Positions 36,349 through 45,511 are shown, numbered from the stretch's first letter. The stretch is DNA of 63,712 bases from Olivibacter sitiensis DSM 17696 (GCF_000427965.1 NZ_ATZA01000033.1:1-63712); one strand, 5' to 3'. Notes: generated from the sequence alone by a model not told the origin. Numbers and translations: made by a program.

Positions 36349-37218
36349 TTAATTCTCCACTTGTTTTTTGTATGTTTTTATGGCATTGAGCAGATTGTTT
36401 GCAATTTCTTTCCTGCCAGACTCACTGTTCATGTAGCGTTCTTCCTCCGGGTTACTGATAAATCCGATTTCGGTGAGCACAGCGGGCATGCCTGCTGCTG
36501 CCAGTACCGCAAGACTCTGTTCTTTCACACCGCGGTTCGTCCTGTTGGATTTAGCGTACTCCCGTTGTACCAGATCGGCAAACTTAATACTTTGATCGCG
36601 ATAGGCATTTTTCATCAAGGATAGGATAAGAGCTCCTTCGGGATCATTGGGATCAAAGCCTTGGTAGTTTTCCTTATAGTTCTCCTCCAAGAGGATGGAG
36701 GCATTTTCACGCATGGCTACATCTTGTTCTCCAAGTCTGTTGAATCCAGACACAAAAGTCTCCGTTCCCGATGCCGATGTGTTTTGGGACTTTACAGTTT
36801 TATACACAGGGACCCGTTGTCCACGCTTGTTTTTGGTATACCCCGTTCTGACCCTTTTAGAAACTAAGGGCATCGAGTTACAGTGTATGGAAATAAATAA
36901 ATCAGCCTTGTTGCTATTGGCTATCCCAATACGTTCATATAATTCTATAAAGGTATCCGTGGTGCGGGTATAGATGACCTTGACATCTGGAAGTTCGCGT
37001 TTGATGGCGTTCCCCAGCTCTAAAGCCACCTGCAAGGCCACATCCTTTTCCTTACTGATCAGACCGTGTGTGGCGCCGTCTTTTCCTCCGTGACCCGCAT
37101 CTATCACCACGGTTTTGAAGCGATAAGGTGTCTGTGAAAAGCAGTCGTGTATGACTAAAATGTTAAAAAATATAAATAAACAATATAAGGAACAGATTTT
37201 AGTTATAGAAGTATTCAT
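36349..37218 (-). CDS. N-acetylmuramoyl-L-alanine amidase (Amidase_3)
   Basis: A 289-residue secreted zinc amidase with a signal peptide (about 1-29, ending CFSQ). Zinc and catalytic residues are seen in VVIDAGHGGKDGA (H43), SKEKDVAL (E57), ISIHCNS and LTEIGFISN. It cleaves the bond between muramic acid and the stem peptide and typically helps daughter-cell separation. A loop with TGYTKNKRGQRVPVYKT between strands is an insertion common in Bacteroidota members. It is divergent to lptD and upstream of the MlaD gene, a neighbourhood I recall as common in the phylum. Confidence 0.94.
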   Translation of the reverse strand: MNTSITKICSLYCLFIFFNILVIHDCFSQTPYRFKTVVIDAGHGGKDGATHGLISKEKDVALQVALELGNAIKRELPDVKVIYTRTTDTFIELYERIGIANSNKADLFISIHCNSMPLVSKRVRTGYTKNKRGQRVPVYKTVKSQNTSASGTETFVSGFNRLGEQDVAMRENASILLEENYKENYQGFDPNDPEGALILSLMKNAYRDQSIKFADLVQREYAKSNRTNRGVKEQSLAVLAAAGMPAVLTEIGFISNPEEERYMNSESGRKEIANNLLNAIKTYKKQVEN

Positions 37219-37279
37219 TAGTATCTTACGTGGTTAAAATAAAAAGCTTTTGTATTATAATGCTATAATTAAAAACTTA

Positions 37280-37309
37280 TTGTATGCTTTTTAAAAAGCC
37301 CTACTTTTG
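37280..37309 (+). promoter_or_regulatory. Promoter of lptD (TTG-N19-TACTTTTG)
   Basis: TTG (37280-37282), 19 bases, TACTTTTG (37302-37309): both elements and the spacing match the Bacteroidota housekeeping consensus. The start codon is 75 bases further. Confidence 0.68.
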
Positions 37310-37383
37310 GTGACGGTTTTTTCACTAATTTTGGGGCGCATAAAAAAACAATACAGATGCAAAAATAATATTCACAACTCAAT

Positions 37384-39999
37384 TTGAAGTCGCTTACTGT
37401 TTTTTTTAATTATATTTTATTTTTTTCTGTTTTTTTCTTCGCAAATGTCTCCATGGCGCAGCAACTCATTGTGGGCGACTCGGTAGATATTTTGAAGAAT
37501 AGGCAAGATACTGTCCCTCCTCCACGAAGGGCAGTGGCTAGAGATAGTACCTCTACTGGTATCACAGCGATGGTGCAGGCGATGGCCGACGATTCCAACA
37601 GGATGGATAAAAAGAACAACATAGCCTACTTCTACGGTAACGCCAAGGTGAAATACGAAAGTTTTGAGCTAACGGCAGATTATATTATGGTCGATTACGA
37701 CAAGAATTTGCTTTTTGCGAGTGGCCTTGTGGACCATAACGGAAAATATCGAGGCCGACCAATATTCAAGGACGGTGCAGAAGCCCCCATAAGTGTCGAT
37801 TCGGTATATTATAATTTCGAGTCGAGAAAAGGACGGACATTCAACGTCTTTACCGAGATGGATGGCTCGTCTATGCAAGCCGAAGAGGTGAAGCGAAACG
37901 AGTATGGCGAGCAGTCCATCAGACATGGATTCTATAGTACCTGCAACCTGCCGTATCCACATACGCACTTCGGCTTCCGAATCAGTAGGGCCATCGTGAC
38001 AGACAAATTGGTGGTAGCTGGTCCATCGTACATTGAGTTTGAAAACGTGCCGGTGCCTTTCCCGCAGTTGCCCTTCGGCTTTTTCCCCAAGACAAACAAA
38101 CGATCCTCCGGATTTTTGTTTCCTTCTTTCGGCGAAGATTATACACGTGGTTTTTTCGCAAGAGACGGAGGATGGTACTTTGCCATCAATGATTATTGGG
38201 ATACCGAGGTGCGAGGCACTTGGTATACAAAAGGCTCGTGGGAGGCCAATACGAGGGTGCGTTACAAAAAGAACTATAAATATGATGGTGGTTTCACCCT
38301 GCGATACGCCTCTACCAACAATGGTGTGGAAGGGTCGGCCAACTATACGACCAATAAGGACTTTAACATTACCTGGAACCATTCTCAACGACAAGAGGCC
38401 AACCCGGGGACTTCTTTCACGGCATCGGTCAATGTGGGTACGGGATCATACTTCCAGAATACGGCTGCCGGTGGGTCGTATAACTATGAGCAGATCTCGC
38501 GGAGGAACATGAATTCAAGTATTGCCTATGGCAAGGTGTTTGCCGATGGGAAACTCAATTTCACATCGAGTTTTAGCCATAGACAGGATATCAGCTCGGG
38601 TACCCTATATCTACAGTTACCTACTTTTGCCCTTAATGCTACCTCCTTTAATCCCTTTGATTCAAAGGATAGGGTAGGTGAGCAGAAGTGGTATCAGCGT
38701 ATCAATATGGGCTATAGTATGCAGGGATCCAATACCATTAATACGACCGAGAGCGAACTTTTTAAATCAGGATCATTACAGAAATTCCAAAACGGTATTC
38801 AGCAAAATATTCCGATCAATCTGTCACTGAACGTAATGCAATATTTTCAATTCAATACCAGTGTCAACTATACCGAAAGGTGGTATCTGCAATCGGTGCG
38901 CAGGTGGAGGGAAAACACGCCTGGTGGGTTTGAGATGAGAACAGATACGGTACGAGGCTTTAATAGGGCATATGACTATTCCATGTCGAGTGGTTTTTCC
39001 ACAAAAGTATACAGCATGGGCCAATTTAACAAAGGGAAAGTGGCAGCCATACGCCATGTGATCACCCCCTCTGTCAACCTCAACTACCGTCCAGATTTCT
39101 CGGATCCGAAGTATGGGTTTTATCGCAATTATATAGATGCTTCTGGTGTCGAACAAAAGTATTCTATCTTTGAGGGGGCAGTCTATGGTGGGCCAGGTGC
39201 TGGCAGATCTTTTGGCATAGGTTTTAGTGTAGATAATAATGTAGAGGCAAAAGTAAGAACGAAAAGTGACACGGCAAATGCCTTCAAGAAAATCCCCATT
39301 TTGCAGGGCTTGACTTTTTCGGGCAATTACAATATGGTGGCCGACTCTTTCAAGCTCTCTAATATTTCGATGTCTGGCCGTACTGCTCTCTTTGATCAAA
39401 AACTTGGACTCAACTTTAATGGTACATTCGACCCTTATAGCATAGACCCAGCTACGGGAAGGCGGGTGAATCGATTTGCTATCAAAGACGGAAGCCTTGC
39501 TCGACTGACCAATTTTGGGATCTCTACCAGCTTTAGCTTCAATCCAAAGGCAGCGCAAAGCAGAAACGACAATTTGAACGAGTTGGACCAGCAACGACCC
39601 AATATGACGCCCGAACAGCAGCAGGAGCTGAGCAGGATCAGTTCTGACCCCAACGCCTTTGTGGACTTCAATATCCCCTGGAACGTCGCTGCTTCATTCA
39701 ATTTTCAGTACAGCAAATCCGGGTTGAATGCCAACTATACGAGTACCATCAATATCAATGGAGATCTGAATGTCACTCCAAAATGGAAGGTACAATATAA
39801 TAGCGGTTATGACTTCATTCAGAAAAAGATTAGCCTAACACAGTTGAGCATATACCGTGATTTGCATTGTTGGGACATGTCGTTCAGCTGGATTCCATTT
39901 GGTATGTATAGGAGCTATACCTTCAATATAAAGGTGAAAGCTTCCATCTTGCAGGATTTGAAGCTCAACAAACGGAATGATTATTATAACAGTTTTTAA
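37384..39999 (+). CDS. lptD: LptD-type LPS-assembly outer-membrane protein
   Basis: An 871-residue protein with a signal peptide (about 1-25, ending VSMAQ), an OstA/LptA-like jellyroll (about 65-200; NNIAYFYGNAKVKYESFELTADYI) and a large barrel (about 215-871). The barrel includes the LptD-type segment P-F-P-Q-L-P-F-G-F-F-P and a strand-rich C-terminus. Bacteroidota versions differ from E. coli LptD and are usually annotated putative LPS assembly protein. It inserts LPS into the outer leaflet; the LptF/LptG permease of the same pathway is at 8542-9618. The start is a TTG at 37384 and a consensus promoter precedes it. Confidence 0.86.
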   Translation: MKSLTVFFNYILFFSVFFFANVSMAQQLIVGDSVDILKNRQDTVPPPRRAVARDSTSTGITAMVQAMADDSNRMDKKNNIAYFYGNAKVKYESFELTADYIMVDYDKNLLFASGLVDHNGKYRGRPIFKDGAEAPISVDSVYYNFESRKGRTFNVFTEMDGSSMQAEEVKRNEYGEQSIRHGFYSTCNLPYPHTHFGFRISRAIVTDKLVVAGPSYIEFENVPVPFPQLPFGFFPKTNKRSSGFLFPSFGEDYTRGFFARDGGWYFAINDYWDTEVRGTWYTKGSWEANTRVRYKKNYKYDGGFTLRYASTNNGVEGSANYTTNKDFNITWNHSQRQEANPGTSFTASVNVGTGSYFQNTAAGGSYNYEQISRRNMNSSIAYGKVFADGKLNFTSSFSHRQDISSGTLYLQLPTFALNATSFNPFDSKDRVGEQKWYQRINMGYSMQGSNTINTTESELFKSGSLQKFQNGIQQNIPINLSLNVMQYFQFNTSVNYTERWYLQSVRRWRENTPGGFEMRTDTVRGFNRAYDYSMSSGFSTKVYSMGQFNKGKVAAIRHVITPSVNLNYRPDFSDPKYGFYRNYIDASGVEQKYSIFEGAVYGGPGAGRSFGIGFSVDNNVEAKVRTKSDTANAFKKIPILQGLTFSGNYNMVADSFKLSNISMSGRTALFDQKLGLNFNGTFDPYSIDPATGRRVNRFAIKDGSLARLTNFGISTSFSFNPKAAQSRNDNLNELDQQRPNMTPEQQQELSRISSDPNAFVDFNIPWNVAASFNFQYSKSGLNANYTSTININGDLNVTPKWKVQYNSGYDFIQKKISLTQLSIYRDLHCWDMSFSWIPFGMYRSYTFNIKVKASILQDLKLNKRNDYYNSF

Positions 40000-40017
40000 G
40001 TTAATATCGTTTAGTGA

Positions 40018-40078
40018 TCCTTACACCTTAATCCCTGGACCTTAAACCTACCAGTCTCATATCTAAAATAAAAAATCC
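40018..40078. repeat. Degenerate AC-CTTAA-type intergenic repeat
   Basis: Between lptD and cinA the sequence carries imperfect repeats of ACCTTAA-like units (ttacaccttaatccctgg, accttaaacctacc) and runs of AAAAT. It resembles the decayed tandem repeats in other gaps here. Confidence 0.35.
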
Positions 40079-40082
40079 GACA

Positions 40083-41360
40083 ATGAACCTCGAAATCATC
40101 ACTATAGGAGACGAAATATTAATAGGTCAAATCGTAGATACCAATTCGGCTTGGATGGCTCAGCAACTGAACAATATAGGTATAGAGGTTGGACAAATTG
40201 TTTCTGTGGCCGACGCTGGAGAGGCTATCACAAAGGCATTGTCCGATGCCAAGGAAAGGGGAGTGCAAGTAGTTATTTGTACGGGTGGCCTTGGTCCTAC
40301 GAAGGATGATGTGACCAAGCAGACCCTGGCATCCTATTTTCAGTCGGATTTATATAGGGACGATCGAGTTTTGGCCCACGTGACCCAGTTTTTCGAACGT
40401 TTGAAAAGACCTATGCTCGAAAGTAACAAGAGGCAAGCAGATGTGTTGCGAAAGGCAGAGGTGCTATTCAACGCAGTTGGCACCGCTCCGGGGATGTTGG
40501 TGCGAGACGATCCTACTTATTACTTTTTCTTGCCCGGGGTTCCCATGGAGATGATGTACTTGATGACGAATGAAGTATTGCCCATGCTTGCCCATTTGCC
40601 AGGTATCCGACCAATTATTCACCAGACAATTTTGACCGCAGGTATTGGCGAGTCTTTTCTGGCCGAAAAGTTACGCCCATTGGAAGACCGGCTGCCTAGC
40701 CATATTCATTTGGCCTATTTGCCCAAATATGGGCAGGTACGCCTGCGACTCACTGCAAAAGGCGAGGATGAAATCAAGCTGCGCGATGAAATGGAAATTT
40801 ACCAAAAGCAGCTGCAGGCATTGGTGCAACCATATGTGGTTGGAGAAGGCGATGCCACGTTGGAGGAACACATCATTCGTCTGCTGGACGAAAACAAGCT
40901 GATGTTGAGTACCGCAGAAAGTTGTACCGGTGGATATGTGGCCCACCTCATTACAAAAATAGCAGGGAGCAGCTCTGTTTATCGGGGAGGAGTTGTGAGC
41001 TATAGCAATGAGTTGAAAATGGATGTACTGGGCGTTCCTTCGGAAGTACTGGACCAGTACGGTGCCGTAAGCCAAGAGACTGTCGTGGCCATGGCTACCG
41101 GTGCCAAACAACGCTTTGCTACCGACTATGCCGTGGCAACTACGGGTATTGCGGGGCCAGGAGGTGGTACCGAGGAAAAGCCAGTTGGTACGGTTTGGAT
41201 TGGTATTGCCGGCAAGCAGAAAGTGGTAACCAAAAAGCTGCAGTTGAGCAAAGTGCGGGAAACAAATATAGAACGGGCGTCCGCGCAGGCAATGCTCCAT
41301 TTATATTTGTTGCTCAAAGAAGAAATAGACCCATCAATGCCTGCGACAAAACAGCACTAA
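40083..41360 (+). CDS. cinA: CinA-family protein with NMN amidohydrolase domain
   Basis: A 425-residue two-domain CinA. The N-terminal MoCF/COG1058 domain (about 1-170; IITIGDEILIGQIVDTNSAW, TGGLGPTKDDVT, FLPGVPMEM) is followed by a linker and the C-terminal PncC domain (about 255-415; STAESCTGGYVAHLIT, GGVVSYSNELK, TTGIAGPGGGTEEKPVGTVW). PncC deamidates nicotinamide mononucleotide, and the N-terminal domain has ADP-ribose pyrophosphatase activity in other species. It stands alone on the plus strand. Confidence 0.96.
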   Translation: MNLEIITIGDEILIGQIVDTNSAWMAQQLNNIGIEVGQIVSVADAGEAITKALSDAKERGVQVVICTGGLGPTKDDVTKQTLASYFQSDLYRDDRVLAHVTQFFERLKRPMLESNKRQADVLRKAEVLFNAVGTAPGMLVRDDPTYYFFLPGVPMEMMYLMTNEVLPMLAHLPGIRPIIHQTILTAGIGESFLAEKLRPLEDRLPSHIHLAYLPKYGQVRLRLTAKGEDEIKLRDEMEIYQKQLQALVQPYVVGEGDATLEEHIIRLLDENKLMLSTAESCTGGYVAHLITKIAGSSSVYRGGVVSYSNELKMDVLGVPSEVLDQYGAVSQETVVAMATGAKQRFATDYAVATTGIAGPGGGTEEKPVGTVWIGIAGKQKVVTKKLQLSKVRETNIERASAQAMLHLYLLLKEEIDPSMPATKQH

Positions 41361-41708
41361 ATTAATTAAAGTATATTCTTCAAAAGAGTTTGTGATGACT
41401 CGTTTTTACGGCAACGATTCCTTTCGTTGCTTATGGGACATGCTGCGCTCATCAATCTGTTAAAAGACGCCTGTTCCCAGACTTCAACTTTAAATAACGA
41501 TGTGGAAAAAATAAAGTTTTGAGACTTAGTGGGATGTTGATAAATAGCCATAAGTGAATAACTTCTTTGCCCGCTTACTTTGCATAAAGTATCTATAATG
41601 GCTATGTTTGATCGGTTTTGAGCTCTTCTGCTTCTCATCTGCAGGGGGCATTTTGAGGAGATTTTACATGGGACCAGCTTTGCTGGTTTGTTTAATGCTT
41701 AAGGATAA
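41361..41708. other. Intergenic region between cinA and the E2 gene
   Basis: These 348 bases contain no recognisable gene. TTACTTTGC near 41575-41583 is one base off the -7 consensus and could be the E2 promoter. A small hairpin ACCAGC-TTT-GCTGGT followed by TTTGTTT lies at 41673-41693, just before the E2 start. Frames in both directions are short and without known motifs. Confidence 0.4.
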
Positions 41709-43082
41709 ATGAGTTATAATCTTTTGTTGCCTAGCATGGGCGAAAGTGTTTCTGAAGCTACCATTATTAAATGGTTGAAACAGCCAGGAGACCGAGTAGC
41801 TGTTGACGATATCATTGTAGAGATTGCCACAGATAAGGTGGACTCCGAGGTGCCTTCTCCTGTTTCCGGCGTCCTGTTAGAACAGCGATTTCAAGCAGAT
41901 CAAGTGGCCCAGGTGGGCGATGTAATCGCTATCATTCAAGAAGATGGGGAAGGCGAAGCTGAAGAGCAGGCAGTAGACAATGTTTCTTCAGAGCCATTGC
42001 CTATGGCTACGGAGACCGAGGGATCTTCGGAAACAATTCCAGGTCTCGACCAACTTCCAACCAATGACGATGTACAAGAAGTAAGCAGGGAAAGCACGGG
42101 CAGTTCGGATAGGTTTTATTCTCCCTTGGTAAAGACAATAGCCGAAAAGGAGGGCTTGAGTATGTCCGAATTGGACAATATAGAAGGATCTGGCTTGGAC
42201 GGAAGGGTGACCAAACAAGATGTATTGGCTTACGTAGAGGGCAAGAAAGGGAGTCCCGCTGCCCAAACAAGGCCAACGCCTATAGAACAAAGTCCTTCTT
42301 TCCAAAAGGACGCTTCCGATAGTGTTCCCGACAAATTGCACAGTGAAACTTATACCACGAGATCTATCAGTGGCGATGACGAAATTATCGTGATGGATAG
42401 GATGCGTAGGTTGATAGCGGATCATATGGTGAAAAGTGTGCAGACCTCACCACATGTATGTTCTTTTGTTGAAGCCGACGTTACCAATATCGTAGAGTGG
42501 CGCAACAAGGTAAAAGCTGCCTTTGAAAAAAGGGAAAACGAAAAGATTACTTTTACGCCTATTTTCATAGAAGCGATAGCGCGGGCTTTGAAGGCTTTCC
42601 CTATGATCAATATCTCCGTAGACGGAAACAATATTATTAAAAAGAAGCATATCAATATAGGGATGGCTACCGCACTTCCTAGCGGTAATTTAATAGTACC
42701 TGTTATAAAGAACGCGGATCAGCTGAATTTATTAGGTCTGGCAAAATCCGTTAATCACTTAGCCAAAAAAGCCAGAGGAAACAAACTTGATCCTAGTGAT
42801 GTGCAGGATGGTACGTTTACGCTTACGAATATAGGTTCGTTTGGAAATGTCATGGGCACTCCCATTATCAACCAACCTCAGGTGGCAATAATGGCCGTAG
42901 GTGCCATCAAGAAGAAGCCTGCGGTAATTGAAACGCCGCAAGGAGATCTTATTGGTGTTCGGCATATGATGTTTCTGTCCATGTCCTATGACCATCGCGT
43001 GGTAGATGGCGCCCTTGGGGGAATGTTTATTAGAAAGGTAGCCGACTATTTAGAAGCTTGGGACCCGAATCGGGAGATTTAA
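41709..43082 (+). CDS. Dihydrolipoamide acyltransferase (E2) of a 2-oxoacid dehydrogenase
   Basis: A 457-residue E2. The lipoyl domain (about 1-78) carries the lipoylated lysine in EIATDKVDSEV (K43). A flexible linker leads to a peripheral subunit-binding domain (about 135-175; SPLVKTIAEKEGLSMSELDN, GSGLDGRVTKQDVLAYV). The catalytic domain (about 220-457) ends with SYDHRVVDGALGG (H429, D433). It moves acyl groups from E1 to CoA in a pyruvate, 2-oxoglutarate or branched-chain complex. The lipoyl sequence and single lipoyl domain are compatible with a branched-chain complex, but E1 and E3 genes are not nearby, so the substrate is left open. Confidence 0.92.
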   Translation: MSYNLLLPSMGESVSEATIIKWLKQPGDRVAVDDIIVEIATDKVDSEVPSPVSGVLLEQRFQADQVAQVGDVIAIIQEDGEGEAEEQAVDNVSSEPLPMATETEGSSETIPGLDQLPTNDDVQEVSRESTGSSDRFYSPLVKTIAEKEGLSMSELDNIEGSGLDGRVTKQDVLAYVEGKKGSPAAQTRPTPIEQSPSFQKDASDSVPDKLHSETYTTRSISGDDEIIVMDRMRRLIADHMVKSVQTSPHVCSFVEADVTNIVEWRNKVKAAFEKRENEKITFTPIFIEAIARALKAFPMINISVDGNNIIKKKHINIGMATALPSGNLIVPVIKNADQLNLLGLAKSVNHLAKKARGNKLDPSDVQDGTFTLTNIGSFGNVMGTPIINQPQVAIMAVGAIKKKPAVIETPQGDLIGVRHMMFLSMSYDHRVVDGALGGMFIRKVADYLEAWDPNREI

Positions 43083-43123
43083 GCTCCTTGTTTTTCCTGG
43101 GCAGTATTTGCTGGTTTCCTAAG

Positions 43124-44476
43124 CTAGTTATTGGTTTTTCTTCTGTATCTGAAGAATAGCAATACAGATGAAAACATGAGCCCAATGGTGAGGCCGTACC
43201 AAATGCCAATAAGCCCCAACGATGTATATTTGCTAAGGATATAGGCCACTGGAATGCCAATGACCCAATAGCTGACAAATGCTATAAAAGTGGGCACGTT
43301 GACATCGCTAACGCCACGTAATATGCCTAGTCCAACAACCTGTGTCCCATCAAACAATTGGAAAATTCCCGCCAGTAACAAGAGTTGTGAAGCAATGGCC
43401 ACTACCGCTTTGTCTTGCGTAAATATGTGTGGTAAGAAATTGTTGAACAGGATGAAGACCAGTGCCGTAAAGCTCATGAATAGGATAATGATATGATAGC
43501 TGCTGGAAGCATACATTTTAAGTCTGTAGCTGTTTTTCTTGCCATAGCTGGTACCTACGCGGATGGTGGCCGCTGCCGCTACGCCGCTGGCCATCATATA
43601 GGTGGACGAAGCCAGCTGTATGGCCACTTGGTGTGCTGCCTGTGCCTCGGCACCAAAAGTACCGGCCAATATGGCTGCCGTAGCAAATGCTCCTATTTCA
43701 AATACATATTGCATAGCTACAGGAGCCCCTATTCTCAATAGCTTGATGGCCCGTCCGCTTTCGATGAACAGCCATGAAAAGCCCTGTATGTACTGCTTGA
43801 AGATAGGTGCCTTGAATAGGTAAATCCCCATAGCAAGGGACATCAATATACGGTCTATCAATGTTGCATAGCCCACGCCACGCACGCCCATGGGAGGGAT
43901 GCCAAACATCCCCTTGACGAAGACAATAGCCAGTATGATATTCAGTACATTGCCCCAAATGGTAATGTTCATGGCTTGTCTGGTGAAGCCGAGCCCTTCG
44001 GCAAATTGCTTGAAGGCACTGAAGATCATCAGGGGAAATATAGATAGACTCAGAATCAATAAATAGGGTTTCGCCTCTTTTACCACTGCTGGGCTCTGTC
44101 CCAAATGATCGATAACGGCCATGGAACCAAAATAGACCAAAAGAAACAAGGCGATTCCCGTAAGTGCGTTGATGGCTATGCTGTTGCTGAGCAGCTTGGC
44201 ACATTCAATATAATTCTTTCGGCCATTTTCCTGTGCCACTAAAGGGGTGATGCCATAGGCTATGCCAAGGCCTAGCACCAATACGATCATGAAAACACTA
44301 TGCACCAAGGAAACCGCTGCCAAGGGAATAGTACCGGCAAATTGTCCCACTACGATGCTATCTGCTGTTTGTACCAAGGTATGGCCAAGTTGGGAAATGA
44401 CGACAGGTGCAGCAACCACCAGGCTACTCCAATAGTAGGGCTTGTATTTGGCAAAAATGGTTTTCACAAATTCCAC
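43124..44476 (-). CDS. MATE-family efflux transporter (NorM-like)
   Basis: A 450-residue protein with twelve membrane helices in two MATE repeats. Family features are LVVAAPVVISQLGHTLVQTADSIVVGQFAG at the N-terminus, GIAYGITPLVAQENGR, and GTQVVGLGILRGVSDVNVPTFI near the end. MATE proteins exchange sodium or protons for cationic drugs or metabolites. The start appears to be a GTG. A -7 element (TACCTTTG on the minus strand, 44503-44496) lies 20 bases upstream, with a CTG at the -33 place. Confidence 0.93.
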   Translation of the reverse strand: MEFVKTIFAKYKPYYWSSLVVAAPVVISQLGHTLVQTADSIVVGQFAGTIPLAAVSLVHSVFMIVLVLGLGIAYGITPLVAQENGRKNYIECAKLLSNSIAINALTGIALFLLVYFGSMAVIDHLGQSPAVVKEAKPYLLILSLSIFPLMIFSAFKQFAEGLGFTRQAMNITIWGNVLNIILAIVFVKGMFGIPPMGVRGVGYATLIDRILMSLAMGIYLFKAPIFKQYIQGFSWLFIESGRAIKLLRIGAPVAMQYVFEIGAFATAAILAGTFGAEAQAAHQVAIQLASSTYMMASGVAAAATIRVGTSYGKKNSYRLKMYASSSYHIIILFMSFTALVFILFNNFLPHIFTQDKAVVAIASQLLLLAGIFQLFDGTQVVGLGILRGVSDVNVPTFIAFVSYWVIGIPVAYILSKYTSLGLIGIWYGLTIGLMFSSVLLFFRYRRKTNN

Positions 44477-44823
44477 TCAGTTTTATAGGAGCTGGCAAAG
44501 GTAGGGATTTTAGTTGATTGGGCAGGCAGCTCTTAGTTATTGGGTGTACGACAATTGCAGTAATTGACTGTTGTATTATATTGCCCAAAGCACACAATAG
44601 CTTTCGCTAGTTCAGCTAAGGTCTTCGTTTGTGGTTTTTTGGCACTTTGAGAAAAGAACGCTATGTCCAAAATGTAGGCAAAACGGATTTTTGTCGTCTT
44701 ATCCGCTTTATTGTCCACATCAATTGGATTTTGTTCCCAATATCAAATAGGCATCGAACAATACGGATAAAGATGAGTGGGCGTACACGGAAAGAAACGT
44801 TCGATATCTATGCCAGTTGGGTC
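44477..44823. other. Intergenic region between MATE and toxin genes
   Basis: These 347 bases hold the candidate MATE promoter (minus strand, -7 box 44496-44503). No gene is recognised; short frames on both strands lack motifs, and the plus-strand one runs antisense into the PIN-domain gene. Confidence 0.4.
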
Positions 44824-45192
44824 TTAAATCAATTTAATGTCAGGCATGAAACTGAAATCCTTGGTGTTGTAGGTATAAAGCGGAATTTGGTGAACGACAG
44901 CTGTAGCTCCGATGATAGGATCTGGTATTTGCAGGCCGTGACTTAGTCTGAATTTTTCTATCAGTTCTGTTGCAAGCCTAGACGTTGCAATATCGATTTC
45001 TACGACATCATAATACTTAATCTTCTTTTTCATCTGGGTCAATTCGGCCTTATTAGCCATCCCTTGATAAAGTTCCATGACAGTGATTACCGAAAGTACA
45101 ATTTGTTCTAAACCGATTTCCTGTAACTGGAGTATCGTTTCCTGTCGCCCGTTAAAGGCATAGATTAAAATATTTGTATCGCATAGAACCAT
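44824..45192 (-). CDS. PIN-domain toxin (VapC-like) of a type II toxin-antitoxin pair
   Basis: A 122-residue PIN-domain ribonuclease. The acidic metal ligands are seen at D5 (VLCDTNILIY), E40 (TVMELYQG), D91 (QIPDPIIGATAV) and D112 (TYNTKDF). Such toxins cleave tRNA or other RNA when not bound by antitoxin. It starts three bases after the 80-residue gene upstream, the usual antitoxin-toxin order. Confidence 0.88.
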   Translation of the reverse strand: MVLCDTNILIYAFNGRQETILQLQEIGLEQIVLSVITVMELYQGMANKAELTQMKKKIKYYDVVEIDIATSRLATELIEKFRLSHGLQIPDPIIGATAVVHQIPLYTYNTKDFSFMPDIKLI

Positions 45193-45195
45193 ATA

Positions 45196-45438
45196 TTATC
45201 CGATAGGTTGGTTCCGCTGCCAAGCGTCTTTACGAATACTCTCCAATGACCTCGGACTGCTTGCCCAAATGCCGAATAATCCTTGGGGGTCAATTTTTTT
45301 GTTTCCTTTGCTTAGAGGAATAGCAATGTCCAAATCACTAGGTGGTATGACTTTAACCGTGTTTATCTTAAATGCCTTAAATAGAGCAGACAATTTTTCC
45401 AGTTCGCTATTGCTATCTATTTCAATGGTTATTCTCAT
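45196..45438 (-). CDS. Predicted antitoxin partner of the PIN-domain toxin
   Basis: An 80-residue protein starting MRITIEIDSNSELEKLSALF. Its N-terminal part looks like a strand-helix dimerisation unit, and the C-terminal part (GLFGIWASSPRSLESIRKDA) has the toxin-wrapping W-x-x-x-R-S-L-E-x-I-R-x-x-A-W tail seen in several antitoxins. A DNA-binding motif is not obvious. The role is assigned from position: immediately upstream of a VapC-like gene, three-base gap. A strong Shine-Dalgarno (AGGAGGAGG on the minus strand, 45446-45454) and a full consensus promoter precede it. Confidence 0.75.
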   Translation of the reverse strand: MRITIEIDSNSELEKLSALFKAFKINTVKVIPPSDLDIAIPLSKGNKKIDPQGLFGIWASSPRSLESIRKDAWQRNQPIG

Positions 45439-45445
45439 GATAAAG

Positions 45446-45454
45446 CCTCCTCCT
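45446..45454 (-). promoter_or_regulatory. Strong Shine-Dalgarno before the antitoxin gene
   Basis: AGGAGGAGG on the minus strand lies seven bases before the ATG. Such sites are unusual in this phylum, where most genes in this window have none. Confidence 0.6.
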
Positions 45455-45481
45455 AATCTGATTCATTCAAACTAGAAATAA

Positions 45482-45511
45482 CAAATTTAACAATATTGAC
45501 CTTAAAAGCAA
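45482..45511 (-). promoter_or_regulatory. Promoter of the toxin-antitoxin operon (TTG-N19-TAAATTTG)
   Basis: On the minus strand TTG (45511-45509), 19 bases, TAAATTTG (45489-45482), a full match to the Bacteroidota consensus, 44 bases before the antitoxin ATG. Confidence 0.63.

Noticed and set aside
37669-38394. Open frame of 241 codons on the minus strand within lptD
   Set aside because: Antisense shadow with no domain; the sense strand is well explained.
38824-39594. Long open frame (256 codons) on the minus strand inside lptD
   Set aside because: It is antisense to a clear LptD-family gene, has no recognisable motif and reads like a shadow of its codon usage.
41366-41638. 90-codon frame on the minus strand between cinA and the E2 gene
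   Set aside because: No family, no signal, and an opposite strand equally poor in features.
44629-44946. 105-codon plus-strand frame running into the PIN-domain gene
   Set aside because: Its second half is antisense to the toxin gene, whose active-site residues are clear.
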